Shown: in pieces, positions 57,355 through 64,000 of the stretch
Numbering within the stretch: the first letter of the stretch is position 1
How the letters are laid out: every line of letters begins with the position of its first letter
Assembly: GCA_905147135.1 (NCBI GenBank)
Contig: LR990054.1
Span: forward strand, 13,677,001 to 13,741,000
Direction: 5' to 3'
Length of the DNA stretch: 64,000 nucleotides
Source: Blastobasis lacticolella
Taxonomy: Eukaryota; Arthropoda; Insecta; Lepidoptera; Blastobasidae
The notes under the pieces: generated by a model
Databases searched by the model: none
What the model saw: only the letters and a program-made list of their open reading frames with translations
What the model was told of the DNA's origin: nothing
Position numbers and translations under genes: made by a program

Positions 57355-57695
57355 AAAATAATAATCTTGGCGTTAATGCCCCGGTTGTGCTCTCGCGCAC
57401 GAGGGCCCGGAGTTCACCTTGACCATGGTCCACGATTTGGCAAATCAGATAATTACAGTTTAGCGACTGCCATCAGACTTCCGTGACCCTGAGGAACCAG
57501 ACCAGATTAATTCATGGTTACACATTCGGTCGTCTGAATGTACAGATTTCATCACGATTTTTTCCCTCACCGTAAGAGCGTCGGTTAGTTTTCAACTCAG
57601 AAAAGAGTCATAGGTACATGGCGGTAGCGGGATTCGAACATGTACCTCTCGCTTGCGAGTCGGATACCTTTACCACTAGGCCGCCGACGCTCTAA
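57355..57695 (-). repeat. SINE-B, full-length copy, minus strand
   Basis: From the tail ('cttggcgttaatgccccgg', 'tgtgctctcgcgcacgaggg') through 'gaccatggtccacgatttgg' and 'ccctcaccgtaagagcgtcg' to a complete tRNA-like head. On the minus strand the head reads 'gcggcctagtggtaaagg' (A box) and 'tgttcgaatcccgc' (B box). At about 340 bp it defines the family's full extent. Confidence 0.85.
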
Positions 57696-58388
57696 TACAA
57701 AACATGTTATTATTACCAAATGGAGCGTGGCCTAACTGTTTTTTTCGCTGTTTTAATGTGCCGAGACAAATGGATAACTTTAAGTACTATAGCAAAATAA
57801 TTTTTCGTTCGTAACATGGCGCAGCCGATCCGCCTTAAAACTTTGATACTTCAAAAAAGTAAATTAAAAAGATACTGATAAATTCTCCCGAAAAATGCGC
57901 GGACAGCGTGGCTGTATAGGATTTTTCCATGACCTTTTAAATTTTTGTATCAGCAGCGGGGAAAAATTTTTCATTTTGACAAAAAGCAATTACCAGCTCC
58001 TCCTCGCACTTGGTAAATAAATACATTCGCTAGAAAGGTTTTATACTCCTGGATAGTCACTTTGACATTGACAGTTGTTTGTTTACATTTTTATCTTTCG
58101 TTTAAACTCCGAATTTTAGATAATAACGATTTTCAATCAAATTAATGAAAGACGTGTTTCGACTTTTTTCGAATAGTAAAAAGAAGCTGTAGTATGGGAA
58201 ACAATATTATTATAACAACAACTTATAAATAATTATAATCTCTTAATTATAATTAACAAATTAAGTCTATTATAAAACAAAATAAAACCCTAAGACGATG
58301 AAAACGAGCAAATATTTTTTTATTGTATAATAGACCTAAGCTCCTAAAGCTAGAAACCGGTTTGGACTAGACTAGAATACCAAGGACC
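57696..58388. other. Intron-like spacer
   Basis: AT-rich. Nothing recognised. Confidence 0.5.
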
Positions 58389-58445
58389 GATAACTTACGG
58401 CGTCACGTGCTCAACACGTTCAAGTCGGACGTCAAGGCCATGAAG
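58389..58445 (+). pseudogene. Decayed duplicate of exon C
   Basis: The frame DNLRRHVLNTFKSDVKAMK corresponds to NLRRRTLNTLKSAVTVLKQ of exon C. Over a 37-base core the DNA differs at 8 positions. No ATG opens the frame (TAG lies just upstream), the donor position is shifted (ATGAAG|GTACCT, phase 0), and TAA follows. It looks like a tandemly duplicated exon that lost its start and its splice phase. A functional exon using another phase is less likely. Confidence 0.55.
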
Positions 58446-58604
58446 GTACCTAGATAAAGATAGAGGGAACTCTTCGAATAAAAGCAGAAGAATTCAAAAT
58501 GGAATCAAATACTTAAATGTCTAGTCGCTTTCCATCAGGTGAGTTGAGGTCAGATGCAAGCATATTGTGAATAAAAAGAAATTGTATATTGAGATAGAGT
58601 GGCC

Positions 58605-59035
58605 TGACCTTTTACTAATATTATAAAGAGGATGTGTTTGTATGTGTGTGAGATTTTGAGTTTGTTTGTAGGAGGTAAGCTCCGAAACTACTGAACCGAT
58701 TTTGAAAATTATTTCACTAATTGGAAGCTACATTATTCCCGAGTGACATCTACTACGACCCGACAAAGCCCCTGCTATCCAAGACACAGATCTCTGACCT
58801 ACTTTGGTTTCGAAAGTTTTAATTTATTTGACCACATAACTATATATAAACGCTGTGCTATCTGTATACCTATTACGTACATTGTATTTTATAACCTGTG
58901 AATTTTCTAAAGTATTTATTATGTTATTTATAATTTTCTCGGAAAAATAATAGGGTCTCGCGGGATAATTGAATGTTTACAGAAATCCGAACTACACGCG
59001 GGTGAAAACCGGGGGGACTACTAACATGAATACTA
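58605..59035 (+). repeat. Short interspersed DNA-element copy
   Basis: Begins 'ttttactaatattataaag' and 'aggatgtgtttgtatgtgtg', has 'ctccgaaactactgaaccga' and 'ttttgaaaattatttcacta', and closes with 'ctacacgcgggtgaaaaccg' and 'gggggactactaac'. This order is typical of a very common lepidopteran short element. Non-coding. Confidence 0.6.
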
Positions 59036-59404
59036 ACAGACAAACATTCTACTCAAAAAGGGAGGGCCAATCCTACTACTACTACTAGTACTACTTAAAG
59101 TTCGTAATAAAATGTTCTCTCCGCCTCTATCTATGCCTTCATGGCCACGACTTTACGGCGAATCGCGAGTACCTAAGTGCTCTTCGATTCTTTTATCTTG
59201 TGAGAAAATGTCTTTATGGCGGAATTCTCTTATCTCCCTCCACGTTTCCTCCTTTGATTGATGAAATCCGAGTGATTTGGTATGGTAAGGGTTTAAAGGG
59301 CGCACTTAATATTAATGTAGGTACCCACAATATTGCCTTTTAGGTTTGAAACTTGGTAGCTATGCAATATTTATTTAAATTAGGTATCTACTAATCTATA
59401 TTGT

Positions 59405-59580
59405 TTCGTCCTATGTGTATTTTTGTAAGTTACTCAGTGTCAAACGAGCTGACAGCCCACCTGATGATAAGCGGTATCTGCCGATACCGCCTATAAAATT
59501 CGCCTCCATCAAACCACCTTACACAAACGTACCAGGGAGTTATAAAAAATAACACTGACAGCTCTAAAATAACAGCCCCC
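59405..59580 (-). repeat. LINE 3' region, minus strand
   Basis: On the minus strand 'ggtttgatggaggcgaattt', a small hairpin (gcggtatc / gataccgc, 59473-59492), 'catcaggtgggctgtcagc' and 'cgtttgacactgagtaactt'. It is a tail of a Jockey-like LINE. A plus-strand relative is at 3355-3425. Confidence 0.55.
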
Positions 59581-61714
59581 AGTTGTTACAAGCTAGTCGC
59601 TCGAGCGACACCTTTCATAACACTAGGCCGGAACAATTCCTTAAGTATTCGCAACCCATCAGCCGCTATAATGAAGGTGTCATTCAAAGCATTCAGAAGC
59701 CTCAGAGAGGGCCATTGTGTGGCTTGGCCTCAAAAACACGTCTACCCTCAAGTTCCCAACTCTTGTTTGTCACCCCCAATAATCATTTGTAGCGGCCTTG
59801 AAAAGCCTTCTTTGTTTATCGAGAGAGTTTGTTCCATAAATTGGCGGTATTTGCACGAATTGGGCGAGTTGGTTTTGTTTCCTCGCAGATTTTTGGTGTG
59901 TGTGTTGCGGGTATGTAATTAGTTAGCTGTACAAGGTCACGTTAAAAACATACATGATACATAACCAATGTTTTAGATACACGTTGTTACTGTACGAAAT
60001 CCCCCAATTAGGTAAGACGGATAAAATTAGTTTTTCTTCCTTGCATACCTACATATTTTAGCATTCTTACATATTAGGTGTTAGGTCTCTGTCAAGCCAG
60101 AGGAATCCGCTTGGGTACCACCGCCTTATATATTTCTAGCAACAATGCCAGCTTGGCATGTGTTTCGATTTGAAAATTAACCAGCGCAATTGTTTTGATA
60201 CGGTTTTTGATCACTATCTACGTTTATTGTATATAAAATTTAGCGTTATGTTTATAGTAAAAAATATTACTCTTTTTTAAAGAAATCGCACGCAGACTAT
60301 TATTTTCGTTAACCTGTAATAAAGACTAATGAAGCACATTTTAATGTTTAGTGATTATGTACTCATAATCAAAACATGTAAATAAATACGTCTATAATAA
60401 TCTGCGTAATTATAAACAGGGTAAGTGTAATTAATAAACGTTACCAAATAGCGAATACCTACATTAATTCCAAAGTTAAACCTAACAACACAACGGAAAG
60501 GTAAACGATTATCCCGTCTTTTTATTATACTAAAAAGATACTCGCAAAGATTTATACATATAATACTATTACGTAAATTTGGGTAATCGAATGTGAAAGG
60601 TCGCCCTCCCAAGCCAAGCGCAACACACCTGCCAAAAATGGAAAAAGATTTAACTCGAGTTCTCCTTAAACGTTTTAATACTTAAGACGGTAAAAAATGT
60701 CGGTTTTTCTCCATTATTTACGTTCTTTCACTTCCTTTATGGGAAAAACAAAATATGTTATAAATAATCTCTTATTTTTCAAAATGAAATATTTTAGGAG
60801 ACTTTGTAAGACTCTATCTAATCATCATGAGTTGCTATACTTACTCATAATTTACTCATTATTCATGAATAAGCGTAGCTACATATTAGGTACATCTTTT
60901 CGCTTTTGTTGTATGTCAAGCGAACCATAAACTTATTGTCTAAGTATTCCTTATTTTAAAAGTATATTTCGGGTTTCCTACCGCGTACCTTTGTTTATAA
61001 ATAAAAATAAACACACAATTTTCACAGACTCATAGACAATTTATAATATTAAATACATTCAGCTTTAGCAATGTCACTTTAGAATCAAGCCATGTCATAA
61101 TAATTTAATAAGAACTAAATAAACATATCTATGTCAGTTAAATCTATAAAAATGTCAGCCTTTAAATCTATGTATTACATGTCAAAAAATGTATAAATAG
61201 TGTGATCAATCTATTATAAGTAGCAGGTACAGAATTAATATTAAAATGTCAAAATGAAACAAAATTATGAGTAATATAAGTAATTGATGAGTAGCGCGAT
61301 ATAGTGACAGCGATAGCTTAAAACATATGTTAAGTATTCCTTATTTGCCCTCACAACCCTCGGTTTCAGTATAACACAGGATGGACCTGACTTATGTGAT
61401 AATAAAAGGAAATGGCCGATGATTAATTTCCTTACGGTATCCATGTCCATTCCAACAAAGATCGCAGAGAAAAGATTATAGCCGAAAACGCGTCAAATCT
61501 GACATTTATTAATGAATGCGGAGACCTCATTGTACACTTTTATCTTACGGAGATACCAAGTGGAGTATTACGCATTCTCCCGCATTTATAACTGCTTATT
61601 GAAGCTAAACTAAATTTTAGTATGGAGGCCCGTCTTTCTACCGTGCTAATAATAACAAAGAAGAAATATATTATCTAGTGCTTATAGAATTAATTATTAC
61701 ATATAATCATATAC
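59581..61714. other. No gene recognised
   Basis: 59581-59930 is repeat-free and GC-richer, with unassigned frames. A block at 60090-60165 ('aagccagaggaatccgcttg', 'ggtaccaccgcc') resembles a widespread LINE piece. The rest is AT-rich and empty. Confidence 0.35.
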
Positions 61715-61925
61715 ATAGTATAAAACAAAGTCGCTTCCCGCCGTCTGTCCCTACGTATCTATGTACGCATAGATCTTTTAAATTACGCAACGGATTTGAA
61801 TGCAACTACTGTTGCAATAAAATCCGTAATATATTGATAGAGTGGTTCAAGAGGAAGGTTAATAAGCAAGAAAAAAGAGGAGGGGTAAAGTAGGTAAACA
61901 ACGGAGTCGCGCCAAGTCCACTAGT
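61715..61925 (-). repeat. Element D copy, minus strand
   Basis: 'agtataaaacaaagtcgctt', 'tctatgtacgcatagatctt', 'acgcaacggatttgaatgca', 'ggttaataagcaagaaaaa' and the end 'gtcgcgccaagtccactagt'. It matches 54150-54345 in reverse. Confidence 0.75.
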
Positions 61926-62114
61926 TACTAATATAAACCAGTCTGTCTATAGTCACAATTAAGCCAGAGTATAAAAACTTGTCGTCACTTACAACTTTCT
62001 CGGCCAATCTTTTAAAAATATCCTAATCATGGGCCTTATAGAAGCTTTTGTTTATTTACACTGACAAACCAATCAGGAACGCGTTGCTCATGGAATAAGG
62101 GTCAGGGATTGTTC

Positions 62115-62340
62115 TATGATATCACTCCGGATGTTATTCAGTTTGTTTCATCGGAAATATTGCAGTTAAAACTTTCGTAATAAAATCTATGTTGGTAAAG
62201 TTTGAGGCAGATATACTAGCAAAATACGTACAACACAAGATAAAATGTGGTGTAACATATTCCGTTTGTTTTATCGGAAATTTTGCAGTATATACTTTGT
62301 TAATAAAATAGATGTTGGTAAACTTCTACGTAACAGGTAT
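62115..62340. repeat. Diverged tandem duplication, 123-bp period
   Basis: The unit 'cagtttgtttcatcggaaat', 'attgcagttaaaactttcg', 'aatctatgttggtaaag' (62137-62203) is repeated 123 bp later (62260-62326) with scattered changes. Confidence 0.75.
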
Positions 62341-62830
62341 CAAACTGACGTTATAAGCGAATGAGTTTCCACGAACAGGCTCAGTTTATTAATGATGGCT
62401 GTCGATTAACAGTGCATAATTAATGAGCTGCCACTGTTATGGCTCTTGTAAGGCAAGTGTATTTTATGGTGTCGTTTTAAGAGGCTATCAAATTGGTTCA
62501 AATGCCTATAGATACTAAATTTACTATCAAATTAATACGACGCAATAAAATTCCGTTGGACATTTGGAAGGAAATTTTTGGCACAATCAATCAACCTGTC
62601 ACAATAAATCCCAACATCTGAATCTTTTGTATACAAATATATATACGTGTACCATACATTATTACACACACGTAACAACTTCCGCCAATAACCATCCATC
62701 GCTAAAGAAAAACATACTATAAGGAAATCACACAGCAAATCCTCCGCGTACTTGTAAAAGTTATTAGGCAATTTGCAGAGCCAACACGATGAGCAAATGC
62801 TTAGCGCGAGGCAAGTTCCTAACAATTACA
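62341..62830. other. No recognised feature
   Basis: Unassigned sequence. A minus-strand frame (62532-62825) is cysteine- and leucine-rich but has no motif that I can name. Confidence 0.5.
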
Positions 62831-62881
62831 TTGGCGCCAGCGGCAGTGGCTGCGCGACCTCAAACTTTGCGCAGCAAATAC

Positions 62882-62899
62882 TGGCGCCCGACACGGGAC
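62882..62899 (+). other. Primer-binding-site-like motif
   Basis: tggcgcccgacacgggac has the TGGCGCCCG...GGGAC form of retroelement primer-binding sites complementary to a tRNA-Lys 3' end. No LTR or internal ORF is visible next to it. Related motifs are at 63152-63169 and 63324-63341. Confidence 0.3.
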
Positions 62900-63130
62900 C
62901 GACGCGATTAAATTATTAACACGCTTTCGACTTAGAATTAACTACATACATATTCATCGCGAACGAATCCGAGAATCGGTCGTAAATTTCACAGGTTTGT
63001 CATGATCATGAGGCCAGTTCGCAATCTTCTGTGTAATATTTTTAGGTATTGAATTCATATTTTAAAATCGGGCTGTTCATATTTCTCGAATAGGTGCCTC
63101 CTTAGGATCAAACTGAAGGACTTTTATATG

Positions 63131-63480
63131 AATTTATCGTAGTTGCAATATTGGCGCCCGTCTCGGGACTAAAAAGTAAATACACAAACTCAAAGGCAAA
63201 AGGCTTATATTAGTCCTATAATAATAAAACCCGTAGAGTTAAAATTTGATTAATATTACGAGTTTTTCCTCTTTAATAAAAATCCATTAATTCGAATAAT
63301 ATGTCGTAGTTGCTTAGCAATATTGTCGCCCCACTCGGGACTAAAAAGTAAAAACACAAACTCAATGGCAAATAAAGGGATATTTTAGTCCTATAATAAA
63401 CAAAACATGTAAAGCTAAAACTTGATTAAAATTACGAGCCTTCTCTCTTTTTCATAAAAGTCCATTAATACGAATAATAT
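63131..63480. repeat. Tandem duplication of about 172-178 bp
   Basis: Two units share 'cgtagttgc', a 'ggcgccc...ctcgggactaaa' box, 'tattttagtcctataata', 'aaattacgag' and 'ccattaatncgaataatat'. The second starts near 63305. Each unit contains one primer-binding-site-like motif. Units differ by many small changes, so the duplication is not recent. Confidence 0.75.
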
Positions 63481-64000
63481 TTACACTACCACGCAACAAC
63501 ACATAACTTTCACGAACACGAGCTTGCGAATCGTTGATTTAATATTGCCAACCAATATTGGGGAAGCTATTAAACTTAATTTGTATGTAATGCACACAGA
63601 GCGATAGGTACATGAATAAAAGTCCAATCTGGCTCATTTGTGCGTGCGAAATGCGAAACAAGTGGAATACCGATTTCAATTTGTTTGTGTCACGTGCGGC
63701 GCCCATTCGGATTTAAACAATGATCGTTCACGTGTTTGCCCTTTACGGCATTTGGAGACTGCCCGATGCATCGTAAAGCCCTCGTTTGCATCGAATAATT
63801 GGATGGCTCATTTAATTTGCAATGGCTTCATGACATTGCTCGGTACACAGACGTTAACCTCCACCGTATCACATGGTTCTGTGAGTAATTTGAGGCGCCG
63901 AATTTGGAGAAACTTAGCGTATATTGTAACTTTTAATTAGTACAAATGACGGTGACGTTGGGGCTGTGCCAAGTACTACCTATTCTCATTTCAACCTAAT
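63481..64000. other. Repeat-free spacer
   Basis: Bases 63640-63930 are less AT-rich and repeat-free, with a 100-codon frame (63638-63940, +) that I cannot assign and whose ATG start is unremarkable. Could be regulatory or chance. Confidence 0.3.

Overview
The window looks like non-coding nuclear DNA from an insect, most likely a butterfly or moth. It is AT-rich, has no dense gene array, and carries many short degraded retroelement pieces: RTE-, Jockey- and CR1-type reverse transcriptase fragments, tRNA-derived SINEs, and the 'gaagccgggg...ctagt' type of short element. I know these families as typical of lepidopteran genomes. The assignment is inference from remembered repeat families, not a search.

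Layout. Bases 1-24.4 kb are intergenic or intronic and hold two SINE families (called SINE-A, with a tRNA-Gly-like head, and SINE-B), RTE 3'-end repeats, one RTE reverse transcriptase relic and several short 'element D' copies, some nested in each other. Bases 24.4-29.9 kb hold one nearly complete non-LTR retrotransposon on the minus strand. Its 977-codon endonuclease/reverse transcriptase ORF is intact. Its ORF1 has a coiled coil and an SGNH-esterase-like C-terminus that appears to have lost the catalytic serine. Bases 30-42.7 kb are again relics of LINE C-termini and tails.

From about 42.7 kb to 58.5 kb there is a series of three short plus-strand exons (ending at 43292, 50135 and 56562) plus a decayed fourth copy (58389-58445). 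Each of the three encodes a basic, amphipathic segment and stops at a GT splice donor in the same phase (phase 1). I read them as alternative 5' exons of one gene whose common exons lie beyond the right edge of the window. I could not identify the gene. Two of the three have no in-frame ATG, which is an open problem.

Other points of note: a complete non-autonomous hAT-type element (44583-44944) with a perfect 8-bp target duplication, two perfect fold-back palindromes with 33-35 bp arms within 1 kb of each other (46.5 and 47.4 kb), further perfect inverted repeats, and a repeated primer-binding-site-like motif near 63 kb. Most short open reading frames elsewhere show no sign of being genes. 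No true tRNA, rRNA, CRISPR or prokaryotic feature was seen. SINE, LINE and element boundaries were judged by eye and may be off by tens of bases.
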